A stretch of DNA of 64,000 nucleotides from Bacteroidales bacterium (GTDB lineage: Bacteria; Bacteroidota; Bacteroidia; Bacteroidales; UBA1715), in NCBI GenBank assembly GCA_017516865.1, contig JAFXAU010000003.1:75909-139908 (forward strand). Direction: 5' to 3'. Positions 54,618-62,843 of the stretch are shown here, one piece after another. Below the pieces are notes generated by a model. It did no database searches. It was given only the letters and a program-made list of their open reading frames with translations, and had not been told where the DNA came from. Position 1 is the stretch's first letter. Each line of letters starts with the position of its first letter. The position numbers were made by a program, and so were the translations under genes.

Positions 54618-55234
54618 ACATACTCGTTGTTTTTCCATCGGAACTCGAAGCACGCGGTTTTTCCGCTACAAGCGTCCATACAATTGAAACGCTGGTTTCT
54701 GGCATTGGAGGCTTTGCCACAATGTATAATTTAACTAAATATTGCGTGAAAAACCGCCCTGACTTTATTATTCATGCAGGAATATGCGGAAGTTTCGACG
54801 AAACGCTCAATTTGGGTGACGTAGTATGCGTAATGATAGACCAATTTGCCGATTTTGGCGTAATAGAAAACGGGCAATGGAAAACAGGTTTTGAAATGAA
54901 ACTCATCAGTTCGCACAAAAAACCATTTACCCAAGGAGAATTGGTTGCTCCCAATAACGACATTGTACCTTATCCGAAAGTAATTGCCGTCACTTCACAA
55001 ACAATCACAAGTACGACCAAACAACAAGAAGAGCTCGAAAGGAAATTTCATCCTGCCATAGAGACAATGGAAGGCGCGTATGTGCATTATGTTTGCATCC
55101 AAGAAGACATTCCTTTTGTTCACATACGAGCAGTTTCCAACACTGTTGGAGAACGCGATAAAACAAAATGGGACATTAAAACCGCAATTGCAAATCTTCA
55201 CGAAGCAATCAACAATGTTATTGCAAATCTCTAA
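54614..55234 (+). CDS. mqnB: Futalosine hydrolase-like nucleosidase
   Basis: 206 residues of the MTA/SAH nucleosidase fold: HAGICGSF early, LGDVV, and METMEG-like catalytic region ETMEGAYVHYVC, then RAVSNTVGERD, which fits MqnB best. MqnB splits futalosine to dehypoxanthine futalosine in the alternative menaquinone pathway. No other mqn gene is in the window. It is the last gene of the thyA operon and shares its final bases with the convergent GT2. Confidence 0.82.
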   Translation: MNILVVFPSELEARGFSATSVHTIETLVSGIGGFATMYNLTKYCVKNRPDFIIHAGICGSFDETLNLGDVVCVMIDQFADFGVIENGQWKTGFEMKLISSHKKPFTQGELVAPNNDIVPYPKVIAVTSQTITSTTKQQEELERKFHPAIETMEGAYVHYVCIQEDIPFVHIRAVSNTVGERDKTKWDIKTAIANLHEAINNVIANL

Positions 55235-56061
55235 TTTTCAGCCTGTTTCACAATTCCCCACGGAGTGTAGCTGATATTATGTTCTTTGTTATACTGCAAC
55301 ACCTCCAAATTTGCAGTTTCATCAACTTTTTTACGGTGATGATGTTTGTGAAACATTGTCAAAACATGTTTGTAGACATGAGCATAGATGCCAATCCTAT
55401 TCAATCGAGCTTCTAAATCAGTATCTTCGCCCGTAGCAGGAATCAAATAGCGTTCGTCGAATCCATTGACTTTCAACAAATCGCTCTTAAACATTCCAAA
55501 ATTACAGCCCAGCAAACCGTGCGTTCTCTGCTTCAGAAACAACTTTCGCAACAGAGGAGACGTAATTCTTATAATATTTTCGGCGTGCCGTTCCTCTTTT
55601 TTTATACCTGCCCAAAGCGTTTGTAGTGTAATTCTCGACAATACACCGTCGGCAACCGATTTCACCGAGAGAGATTCCGTAATTTTCTTTGTCAGCGGCA
55701 CACGTCTGCCTGCAACGACAACTCCTTCCTGCCGATATTTCCAATGTTCTTCCAAAAATTTGTGATGAGGCAGACAATCACCATCGATAAAAACGAGATA
55801 ATCTGCGTCGGAAGCAACCACTGCTTTGTTCAAAATAATATCTTTACGCCATCCCAAATCCTCGTGCCACACGTGTTGTATAGGAAACGGCATTTCGGTT
55901 TTCAACTGCATAATGCGTTGTACCACATCTTCCCTCGAACCATCGTCGGCTATCACAACTTCAAAATCTTTGAACGTCTGTTTCTTCAACTGTTCAAAAA
56001 TCATTTCCAACCACAAAATATCGTTGTAAAAAGCAATGATAAGAGAAATCGATTTGTTCAT
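55231..56061 (-). CDS. GT2 glycosyltransferase with galactosyltransferase-like C-terminus
   Basis: 276 residues. SLIIAFYNDILWLE and VVIADDGS start the GT-A fold; the metal site is FIDGDCLPH. GCNFGMFKSDLLKVNGFDE and GEDTDLEARL match the Glyco_transf_7C domain, whose Glu-Asp pair is catalytic. Probably adds hexose or N-acetylhexosamine to a surface glycan. It is monocistronic and converges on mqnB with a 4-base overlap. Confidence 0.9.
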   Translation of the reverse strand: MNKSISLIIAFYNDILWLEMIFEQLKKQTFKDFEVVIADDGSREDVVQRIMQLKTEMPFPIQHVWHEDLGWRKDIILNKAVVASDADYLVFIDGDCLPHHKFLEEHWKYRQEGVVVAGRRVPLTKKITESLSVKSVADGVLSRITLQTLWAGIKKEERHAENIIRITSPLLRKLFLKQRTHGLLGCNFGMFKSDLLKVNGFDERYLIPATGEDTDLEARLNRIGIYAHVYKHVLTMFHKHHHRKKVDETANLEVLQYNKEHNISYTPWGIVKQAEN

Positions 56062-56170
56062 ATTTCTTATTAAATTACAAAGCCAAAATTAACACTATTA
56101 TTGAACTTCGCAAAAATTTGATATTCATCTATTCACATGTTATGAACATAGTTTTCAACATTTCATGCAT

Positions 56171-56206
56171 TTTGTTTGCATTTATAGGATTTTTCATATA
56201 TTTTTG
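56171..56206 (+). promoter_or_regulatory. Promoter of the Thr-rich SPOR protein gene
   Basis: Tandem TTTG boxes (56171-56174 and 56175-56178) and TATTTTTG (56199-56206) are 20 bases apart. Transcription would start near 56213, which is why the ATG at 56235 is preferred over earlier in-frame starts. Confidence 0.7.
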
Positions 56207-56234
56207 TCATCATATTACTAATATGGTTACGTGT

Positions 56235-58205
56235 ATGAATGCGAAAACGAGACGACATATAAAACACCTACTCGCTCTAGGATTTGGACTTATTTTCTTG
56301 ATTTGTTCATTTAACATATACAAAACGAATGTGGTTACAATCACTTCGGATATTCCCGATGTGGTACAGCCAGGAACGACCATAACCGTCACAATTACCA
56401 TAAACAAAGGTAATATAGAAGGATTTGGCCGTTTTACGAATACGCTTCCCAAAGGATTCACGGCAACTTCGTCAGACCCGAATTTTTCTTTCAACGACAA
56501 CACGGTGACCATTTTGTGGGTAAAATTGCCGAAAAGTCCGACGTTTACGGTTTCCTACGACATCGTAATTCCCGAAAAAGTTAAGACATCTTTCCCTTTC
56601 AACGGAAAATTCGGATATGTGCAGAACAACGAAAAACGTTTTGCTGACTTATCGCCGAAGTTGATTCGCGTCACATCGTGCGGTGCGGCACAAGGTCACG
56701 ACGACAAAGTTCGTCAGACTAACTACGAGGCTGTAACATGCTACAGAACCATCGGCTTTATTGACGACGAGGCAACAGTTTCAGTCCGCATCAACAAATC
56801 CGACATTACCGCAATGTGTAAAATTGAGGAAATGATACCCGAAGGTTACATGTTTTCTTCTGTAGACAACGCTGGCAGCGAATATTCCGCATTCGAAAAT
56901 GTTGCTCGTTTCATGTGGACAAAATCTCCGTCAGACCAAGTATTTTCGGTTGTCTACAAGGTTAAAGCAAAACCAGGATATAACATCAAAGATTTGAACA
57001 TCAACGGTGCATTTACCGCTTTTGATGCAAAAGGCGACAAAAGTTTCATCATTTTAGACAAAGATGCCCGTATTGACGAAAATACAGGAAAACAAAGCAG
57101 ATACGGCAGCGACAATCATTTATTAGACACAAAAGAGGGCGTGAGAGGTCGGTATGCTTCTACTAATTCGGCACAAACACTCAAAGATTTTAAATTTAGC
57201 TCTGAGCAGACTACATTCTTTGCAAATACGAATGCGGTGAACACACTTTACCGCACCTTTACTCCTACTACACAAACAAATACAGCTGCGACAAACAATG
57301 TAAATGCAGAAAAAACAACAATGACTACTGCATCTACTACATCCACGACTCCGTCTGCTACGAAAACAACGACAACATCGTCTTCCACCACGACAACGTC
57401 GACCAATACGGCGTCAACAGCTATGAAAACGACAACTGCGTCAACAGCAACAAATTCTGCAACCAAAACAACTACGACAAATACAGCAGCTACAACAACT
57501 TCGGCAACAAAAAACCCATCTACAACCCCTGCTACCAAACCAACTACAACATCGACAAGCGTAGCAAGTCAGACAACAACTAAGCCGACAACGACTACTG
57601 CGACAAAAACTACAACCGCAAGTGCAACAACAAAACCTGCCGCAACTTCGACAAGTACGGCAACAAAAACGGCAACAAACTCGTCGTCTGCAAAAACTGG
57701 TACAACAACAGCAAGTTCTACGACAAGAACAACAACCAGCACTGCAGCAAGACCTTCAACGGCTTCAACCACAAAGACTTCCACTACGACGACCAGACCT
57801 TCAACAACGTCTACGGCAAAAACACCTCCTTCGACACGGACTAATACAACTTCAACGTCAGCTAAAACTTCGACTGCACAAACACAGACAAAAACAAATT
57901 CTTCAGCCAACACGACTAACGTCAGATTCAGAATTCAAGTTGCTGCGACACAGAAAATGTTGCAAAACAGCAAAGTATACTTCGCAAAACGAAACATCAA
58001 CCAACCTGTTGCCGTCGAACATATCGGCAACATGTACAAATACACGATAGAAAACTACGAAACATACTTGCAAGCCCGTAACAGACGTAACGAAGTGTGG
58101 GAGAAAACCCCAATTAAAGGTGCGTTCATCGTTGCATACAACGGGAAACAACGAATTACGGTTCAGGAAGCCCTCATGATTACAAAACAAAAATGGGTTA
58201 AATAA
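56235..58205 (+). CDS. Envelope protein: two beta domains, long Thr/Ser-rich stalk, C-terminal SPOR domain
   Basis: 656 residues from the ATG at 56235; in-frame ATGs from 56118 lie upstream of the promoter. A short basic N-terminus and one membrane helix (about 10-27) come first, then two related Ig-like beta domains (about 30-130 and 165-270; shared features are a lone ILW/FMW and a Pro-Gly turn after E/NTLPKG or EMIPEG). Residues about 340-555 are nearly all Thr, Ser, Ala and Lys. The last 80 form a SPOR domain (VRFRIQVAATQ), which binds bare peptidoglycan at division sites. The membrane helix is probably an anchor or a signal peptide. Confidence 0.82.
   Translation: MNAKTRRHIKHLLALGFGLIFLICSFNIYKTNVVTITSDIPDVVQPGTTITVTITINKGNIEGFGRFTNTLPKGFTATSSDPNFSFNDNTVTILWVKLPKSPTFTVSYDIVIPEKVKTSFPFNGKFGYVQNNEKRFADLSPKLIRVTSCGAAQGHDDKVRQTNYEAVTCYRTIGFIDDEATVSVRINKSDITAMCKIEEMIPEGYMFSSVDNAGSEYSAFENVARFMWTKSPSDQVFSVVYKVKAKPGYNIKDLNINGAFTAFDAKGDKSFIILDKDARIDENTGKQSRYGSDNHLLDTKEGVRGRYASTNSAQTLKDFKFSSEQTTFFANTNAVNTLYRTFTPTTQTNTAATNNVNAEKTTMTTASTTSTTPSATKTTTTSSSTTTTSTNTASTAMKTTTASTATNSATKTTTTNTAATTTSATKNPSTTPATKPTTTSTSVASQTTTKPTTTTATKTTTASATTKPAATSTSTATKTATNSSSAKTGTTTASSTTRTTTSTAARPSTASTTKTSTTTTRPSTTSTAKTPPSTRTNTTSTSAKTSTAQTQTKTNSSANTTNVRFRIQVAATQKMLQNSKVYFAKRNINQPVAVEHIGNMYKYTIENYETYLQARNRRNEVWEKTPIKGAFIVAYNGKQRITVQEALMITKQKWVK
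57255..57905 (+). repeat. Low-complexity Thr/Ser/Ala-coding region
   Basis: About 217 codons dominated by ACN (Thr) with Ser, Ala and Lys, in imperfect runs of 3-15 residues; there is no fixed period. Codons are mixed (aca, acg, act, acc), so it is not a young microsatellite. Long valine-rich frames on the opposite strand are artefacts of it. Confidence 0.8.
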
Positions 58206-58229
58206 AATAAATTGTCTACCATTGCAAGC

Positions 58230-59615
58230 ATGAAAACCAAGATAGTTTTTATCATATTGATTTTCACATCTGTATTTGCTTTTCCACAAGGGAACACAGA
58301 CACAGAATTGAGCACGTTCGACAAAATCTTGCAATTAGACAAACCTGCAATCACGGGAGGCATTCGCATGCCAATTTTCACATTAGGAACCGGCGTAGTT
58401 TCGTATCACGGAGATATTATGAACGACGAACCGGCAAACTTCTCCATCGGATGCAACGCAATTCATTTTGAAATGCAACAAAACATTACACCATATCTGC
58501 AATTGGGAATTCGATACCTACGAAGCGAATTACGAGGAAATTCGTATTATCCTGACATACAGACATTTTTCAATTTCAAAACAGAAGTTAATTCTTTCGG
58601 AGCATTTGCAAGATATAATTTTTCGAACTTTTCAATCGTAACAAAACATTCAAATATTTTGAGTCCATATACAAGTTTAGGAATCTCATTTCTTCAGCGT
58701 CCCGAGGCACGAGGAGACTGGTATACAGGCAACAAGAAAATTTATTTGTGGACTGACGGCTCTTTTAGAACGTCACCAGAAACAGGCTACAACGCATCGC
58801 AAGCATCCATTGTGTACCGCGATTTTGAATACGAAACAGCTTTGCAAGTCGAAAACATCGACAACAAAAAATACTACTCCCCCGTTATTCTCACATTTCC
58901 TGTGGAGTTAGGTATTGAATACAATATTTCCAAAGTATTGAAAATCAATTTAGGTTATCAATATCATTTTACCGCGACAAACACGTTGGACGACATCACT
59001 AAAAACGGAAAAAACGACGCTCGCAAAGGGTCAAAACTTCCTGACGGATATTCGTATGCCTACGTAAGTCTTTCGGCACATCTTGGAAATATTCAAAAGA
59101 AACAAAAATTCGAAGCACTCGACAACGAAGACTACTACGTCGACTGGGACGAAGACCAAGATGGCATTGACGAAACCGAAGATGACTGTCCGTACACTCC
59201 ACATGGTGTCGAAGTATACGCAAACGGCTGTCCGCTTGACGACGACAACGACGGAATACCAAACTTTAAAGATATTGAAAATCAAACCAATGCATTTTTC
59301 CGTGACGAACATGGGAAAGGCATGAGCGAAGAAGAACTAATCGACCGCATGACTAAGGGCGACAAACTCCTTCAATCGGAATTGTACACCTACTATCCTG
59401 ATTTAATGGACGGACGGACACACGCAAAACAATTCTACAAGCGTATTCCAAAGAAATACAAAATCTGCGACCTCGACAGAAACGACTACATTGACTTGGA
59501 CGAACTGCTCTACACCATTGATTCATTCTTCGACGAAGGTCCAGATGCGGGTCCAGGCTCTGTTATGACAAGCAAAGATTTGTCGGAATTGATTGAATTT
59601 TTCTTCTTACAATAA
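58230..59615 (+). CDS. Outer-membrane protein with barrel, thrombospondin type 3 repeats and an EF-hand
   Basis: 461 residues from the ATG at 58230 (a TTG at 58212 is less likely). The signal peptide ends near FAFPQG. A beta-rich domain follows (about 30-290, outer-membrane barrel-like). Next are Asp-rich thrombospondin type 3 calcium motifs (about 305-350, with DEDQDGIDETEDDCP and DDDNDGIPNFKD), and a canonical EF-hand loop DLDRNDYIDLDE near residue 415. Both bind calcium. It starts 24 bases after the SPOR protein, so the two are likely cotranscribed and may work together in the envelope. Confidence 0.85.
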   Translation: MKTKIVFIILIFTSVFAFPQGNTDTELSTFDKILQLDKPAITGGIRMPIFTLGTGVVSYHGDIMNDEPANFSIGCNAIHFEMQQNITPYLQLGIRYLRSELRGNSYYPDIQTFFNFKTEVNSFGAFARYNFSNFSIVTKHSNILSPYTSLGISFLQRPEARGDWYTGNKKIYLWTDGSFRTSPETGYNASQASIVYRDFEYETALQVENIDNKKYYSPVILTFPVELGIEYNISKVLKINLGYQYHFTATNTLDDITKNGKNDARKGSKLPDGYSYAYVSLSAHLGNIQKKQKFEALDNEDYYVDWDEDQDGIDETEDDCPYTPHGVEVYANGCPLDDDNDGIPNFKDIENQTNAFFRDEHGKGMSEEELIDRMTKGDKLLQSELYTYYPDLMDGRTHAKQFYKRIPKKYKICDLDRNDYIDLDELLYTIDSFFDEGPDAGPGSVMTSKDLSELIEFFFLQ

Positions 59616-59643
59616 ATTTTCTTGAATTTTTATGTCAAATTCC

Positions 59644-59673
59644 TTTGGCATATAAAAATATTTCTCATTTTTG
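59644..59673 (+). promoter_or_regulatory. Promoter of glmM
   Basis: TTTG (59644-59647) and CATTTTTG (59666-59673) are separated by 18 bases; one mismatch to TAnnTTTG. It lies 17 bases before the chosen ATG. Confidence 0.6.
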
Positions 59674-59690
59674 CCCTCAAAAAATACGAA

Positions 59691-61070
59691 ATGAGTCTTA
59701 TTAAATCTATTTCAGGTATTCGAGGGACAATCGGCGGATACGTAAACAACAATTTAACTCCCGTTGACATTATAGCATTCACCTCGGCGTATGGTTCATG
59801 GGTTAAGGCAAACACCCAAAATGGAACGAATAAAATAGTTGTCGGTCGCGACGCACGGCTTTCGGGCGACATGGTTAGCAATCTTGTGATGCACACTTTG
59901 GTTGCATTAGGGTTCAAAGTAGTAAACATAGGACTGGCAACCACTCCAACAACGGAAATTGCCGTAACCGAAGAGCATGCCGACGGAGGAATCATCATCA
60001 CGGCAAGCCACAATCCAAAACAATGGAATGCCCTCAAATTACTGAACAACAAAGGTGAGTTTCTTAACGATGCCGACGGTAAGGACGTTCTTGCTCGTGC
60101 AGAAAAAGCAGAATTTCAATACAACGATATTGATTCGTTAGGACATATTGAGCACAAAAACACCTATAATACTATACATATTAATAAGGTACTCTCTCTC
60201 CCATTGGTTGACGTAAATGCAATCAAAAATGCAAATTTCACGGTTGCAATTGACTGCGTAAACTCAGTGGGCGGGCTTATTCTACCTGAATTATTAGAAA
60301 AACTTGGTGTAAAAAATATCATAAAACTTAACTGCGAGGCGACAGGCGTTTTCGCACACACGCCAGAACCAATTCCTGAAAATCTTGTCGACACTGCAGC
60401 AGCAATCAGAAACAACAAAGTTGACGTAGGTTTTGTAGTGGACCCCGACGTTGACCGTTTGGCAATAATAAACGAAGACGGAACAATGTTCGGCGAAGAG
60501 TACACGCTTGTTTCCGTTGCCGATTACGTACTACAACACACGCCAGGAAACACTGTCAGCAATTTATCGTCTACACGGGCATTGTCGGATGTTACGAAAA
60601 AATATGGGAAAGAATACAATGCGGCAGCCGTAGGCGAAGTGAATGTTGTGACAAAAATGAAAGCAACAAACGCAATCATCGGAGGAGAAGGGAACGGCGG
60701 TGTAATTTATCCTGAAATTCACTACGGACGTGATGCTTTGGTAGGAATTGCATTGTTCCTCAGTTTGTTGGCAAAATCTGGTAAAAAATGTTCGGATTTA
60801 CGAAAGACATATCCAGACTACGTGATTTCAAAGAACAAAATCCAACTTACACCAGAAACCGACGTAGACGCAATATTGGCAAACATAGCCGACTTGTACA
60901 AAAACGAAAAAGTAAACACTATCGACGGCGTAAAAATCGATTTTAGTGACGGATGGGTACATCTCCGCAAATCAAACACAGAACCAATTATCCGAATATA
61001 CGCAGAAAGTTCAAGTACAGAAGCAGCTGACACGCTTGCAAAACAAATTATGGATAAAATTAAGAGATAA
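59691..61070 (+). CDS. glmM: Phosphoglucosamine mutase
   Basis: 459 residues from the ATG at 59691 (MSLIKSISGIRGT); an upstream in-frame start at 59622 precedes the promoter. The phosphoserine Ser106 is in TASHNPKQWN, the Mg site is DPDVDR, the sugar-binding loop GGEGNGG, and the phosphate-binding SNTEPIIRIY. It interconverts glucosamine-6- and -1-phosphate for peptidoglycan and LPS precursors. Relatives acting on phosphomannose or phosphoglucose are hard to exclude, but the ASHNP context and lack of a second mutase here favour GlmM. Confidence 0.88.
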   Translation: MSLIKSISGIRGTIGGYVNNNLTPVDIIAFTSAYGSWVKANTQNGTNKIVVGRDARLSGDMVSNLVMHTLVALGFKVVNIGLATTPTTEIAVTEEHADGGIIITASHNPKQWNALKLLNNKGEFLNDADGKDVLARAEKAEFQYNDIDSLGHIEHKNTYNTIHINKVLSLPLVDVNAIKNANFTVAIDCVNSVGGLILPELLEKLGVKNIIKLNCEATGVFAHTPEPIPENLVDTAAAIRNNKVDVGFVVDPDVDRLAIINEDGTMFGEEYTLVSVADYVLQHTPGNTVSNLSSTRALSDVTKKYGKEYNAAAVGEVNVVTKMKATNAIIGGEGNGGVIYPEIHYGRDALVGIALFLSLLAKSGKKCSDLRKTYPDYVISKNKIQLTPETDVDAILANIADLYKNEKVNTIDGVKIDFSDGWVHLRKSNTEPIIRIYAESSSTEAADTLAKQIMDKIKR

Positions 61071-61083
61071 TTTTTTCAGAGTG

Positions 61084-61113
61084 TTTGTTTTTTTAGAGTA
61101 TTTTATATTTTTG
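61084..61113 (+). promoter_or_regulatory. Promoter of the 61139-61591 gene
   Basis: An exact match to the Bacteroidota consensus: TTTG (61084-61087), 18 bases, TATTTTTG (61106-61113). The ATG is 25 bases downstream. Confidence 0.8.
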
Positions 61114-61138
61114 GGCACGATTTGAAAATAACATATTT

Positions 61139-61591
61139 ATGGCACAATCTAAATCAAAACCACGTGTAATTAAAGACTTTGACAAGTTAGACAAAGAAAT
61201 ACAAGAACACATTGCACAATTGTATCCAAACGGATTTGCAGAACATTTAATCACCTACACTGACCCGAAGACCGGTCTTGAACGATTTGCTCTGCCTTAC
61301 GAAACCGAAGACAGATACTACATGGTTCGTATGGACGAATATATGGAATCGCAAGTTGACAGCGGCGATGCAATAGACGATTTCGGAAAAGACGACAGCG
61401 ACGATTTAATTGATTTAGGTATCGATAACATGGAAAAACCTTCTGAAATTAAAATTGAAGAAGATGATGAAGAAGAAGACGATGAAGACGACGACATTGT
61501 AAATAAAAACGATTTCGACGACGAAGACGATGAAGACGAAAATACCGACGAAATTGATGATGAAGAAGATGACGATGATGACGAAAAATAA
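61139..61591 (+). CDS. Small conserved protein with extremely acidic C-terminal tail
   Basis: 150 residues. The first 80 form a compact domain ([43 protein letters not shown]); the last 65 are almost all Asp and Glu. I recall similar proteins throughout Bacteroidales, none characterised. The acidic tail suggests an RNA- or DNA-mimic, or a chaperone for a basic partner. It shares an operon with the YebC-like gene 11 bases on, and has a consensus promoter. Confidence 0.78.
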   Translation: MAQSKSKPRVIKDFDKLDKEIQEHIAQLYPNGFAEHLITYTDPKTGLERFALPYETEDRYYMVRMDEYMESQVDSGDAIDDFGKDDSDDLIDLGIDNMEKPSEIKIEEDDEEEDDEDDDIVNKNDFDDEDDEDENTDEIDDEEDDDDDEK

Positions 61592-61602
61592 ATAGTTTTT
61601 TT

Positions 61603-62319
61603 ATGGGAAGAGCATTTGAATATAGACGAGCAGCAAAGGAGAAACGTTGGGGAACAATGTCCCGCCTATTTCCAAGATTGGCAAAAAGTATCACAATAGC
61701 TGCAAAAGAAGGCGGTCCAGACCCTTCTATGAACGCTAAATTACGTACAGCAATCATGACGGCAAAGGCACAAAATATGCCAAAAACCAACATTGACGCT
61801 GCAATTAAACGTGCCACAAGCAAAGACGTTGAAAATTACACCGAAGTAGTATACGAAGGCAAAGGCCCTCATGGTGTTTTGGTCGTTGTGGAATGTGCAA
61901 CCGACAACACGACGAGAACCGTGGCAAACGTAAAATCATATTTCAACAAGCTTGGTGGCTCACTCGCCCCTTCTGGTTCTTTTGAATATATGTTTTCTCG
62001 TAAGGCTGTCATTCAAATCAAGAAAACCGAAGGTATGGACCTCGAAGAATTGGAACTGAATCTGATTGACGCAGGTTTGGAATCAATAGAATGCGATGAT
62101 GAAGAAGGCATTGTAATAATGTATGCCGATTTCAAAGATTTTGGTAATATGGCAAAAGCCGTTGAAGACAACAATCTTGAATTGGTTAAAGCAGAATTGC
62201 AACGTATTCCGAACGATGTTCAGGAATTTTCGGAAGAACAAATGGTTGACATTGACAAACTCATTGACCGTTTGGAGGAAGACGACGACGTGCAAGCAGT
62301 TTTCACGAATATCGCATAA
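61603..62319 (+). CDS. YebC/PmpR family protein
   Basis: 238 residues. [21 protein letters not shown] opens the three-domain YebC fold, with [15 protein letters not shown] and the [15 protein letters not shown] segment. Long annotated as DNA-binding regulators; recent work on the family points to a role in relieving ribosome stalling, at least for some members. The length and motifs are normal. It ends before a bidirectional terminator at 62341-62370. Confidence 0.9.
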   Translation: MGRAFEYRRAAKEKRWGTMSRLFPRLAKSITIAAKEGGPDPSMNAKLRTAIMTAKAQNMPKTNIDAAIKRATSKDVENYTEVVYEGKGPHGVLVVVECATDNTTRTVANVKSYFNKLGGSLAPSGSFEYMFSRKAVIQIKKTEGMDLEELELNLIDAGLESIECDDEEGIVIMYADFKDFGNMAKAVEDNNLELVKAELQRIPNDVQEFSEEQMVDIDKLIDRLEEDDDVQAVFTNIA

Positions 62320-62340
62320 TAATTCACACACTATTAATAA

Positions 62341-62370
62341 AAAACGTCATAGAAAATTCTATGACGTTTT
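62341..62370. terminator. Bidirectional terminator after the YebC gene and the thioesterase gene
   Basis: A 14-bp perfect stem (62341-62354 with 62357-62370, arms AAAACGTCATAGAA and TTCTATGACGTTTT). T runs follow on both strands (62367-62373 on the plus, complement of 62336-62344 on the minus). It lies between two convergent gene ends. Confidence 0.93.
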
Positions 62371-62393
62371 TTTATTGCCCCAAATAAAATCTA

Positions 62394-62783
62394 CTATTGT
62401 AAATGTTTTTCCAAATCTTCGCGCATTGAACCAACTATGGGCAAAGATTTTTGCAATTTAAAATCAAAATGCACACAAATCACTTTTGATTTTGCACAGA
62501 GTTTGCCGTCCTGCCACAATTCGTGCATCACATCGAACGAAGAATTACCCAATCGTCCTATCCATGTCTTGATTTCAACTGGCGAATGAAAAAAAATCTG
62601 CCCGAGATAATCCACCTCCATTCTCGCCATGATTATGTTCCACTTGTCAAAATCCATATTGGGATTCAAAATACGAAATAACGGCGTCCGGGCTTCTTCG
62701 AACCAACATGGAAGAACGGTATTATTTATATGCCCGAGAGCATCGGTATCGGCAACACGAGGAGTGATTGTGTAAGAGAACAT
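62394..62783 (-). CDS. 4HBT/FadM-type acyl-CoA thioesterase
   Basis: 129 residues. DTDALGHINNTVLPCWFEEAR holds the catalytic Asp and hotdog helix; the fold ends with KVICVHFDF. It is the third 4HBT thioesterase in the window, closer to FadM than to the cluster copy. Its substrate is unknown. A heptad repeat separates it from the upstream gene on the same strand; the terminator is shared with the YebC gene. Confidence 0.88.
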   Translation of the reverse strand: MFSYTITPRVADTDALGHINNTVLPCWFEEARTPLFRILNPNMDFDKWNIIMARMEVDYLGQIFFHSPVEIKTWIGRLGNSSFDVMHELWQDGKLCAKSKVICVHFDFKLQKSLPIVGSMREDLEKHLQ

Positions 62784-62789
62784 ATTATG

Positions 62790-62843
62790 AATTAGAAATT
62801 AAGAGTTATGAATTTTTACCAATTGAGCATTACGCATTATATT
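62790..62843. repeat. Heptad repeat between the thioesterase and the DUF4836-like gene
   Basis: Units of both types, ATTAAGA/GTTATGA and ATTGAGC/ATTACGC, fill the 58-base gap. It runs up to the stop codon of the upstream gene. Confidence 0.7.

Noticed and set aside
57255..57905. Thr-codon region as a CRISPR array or tandem repeat of fixed unit
   Set aside because: No conserved repeat with spacers and no constant period; it is coding low complexity in a protein with intact flanking domains.
57248..57913. Valine-rich minus-strand frames and a Gln/Arg-rich plus-strand frame over the Thr-rich region
   Set aside because: They are produced by the low-complexity ACN codons read in other frames.
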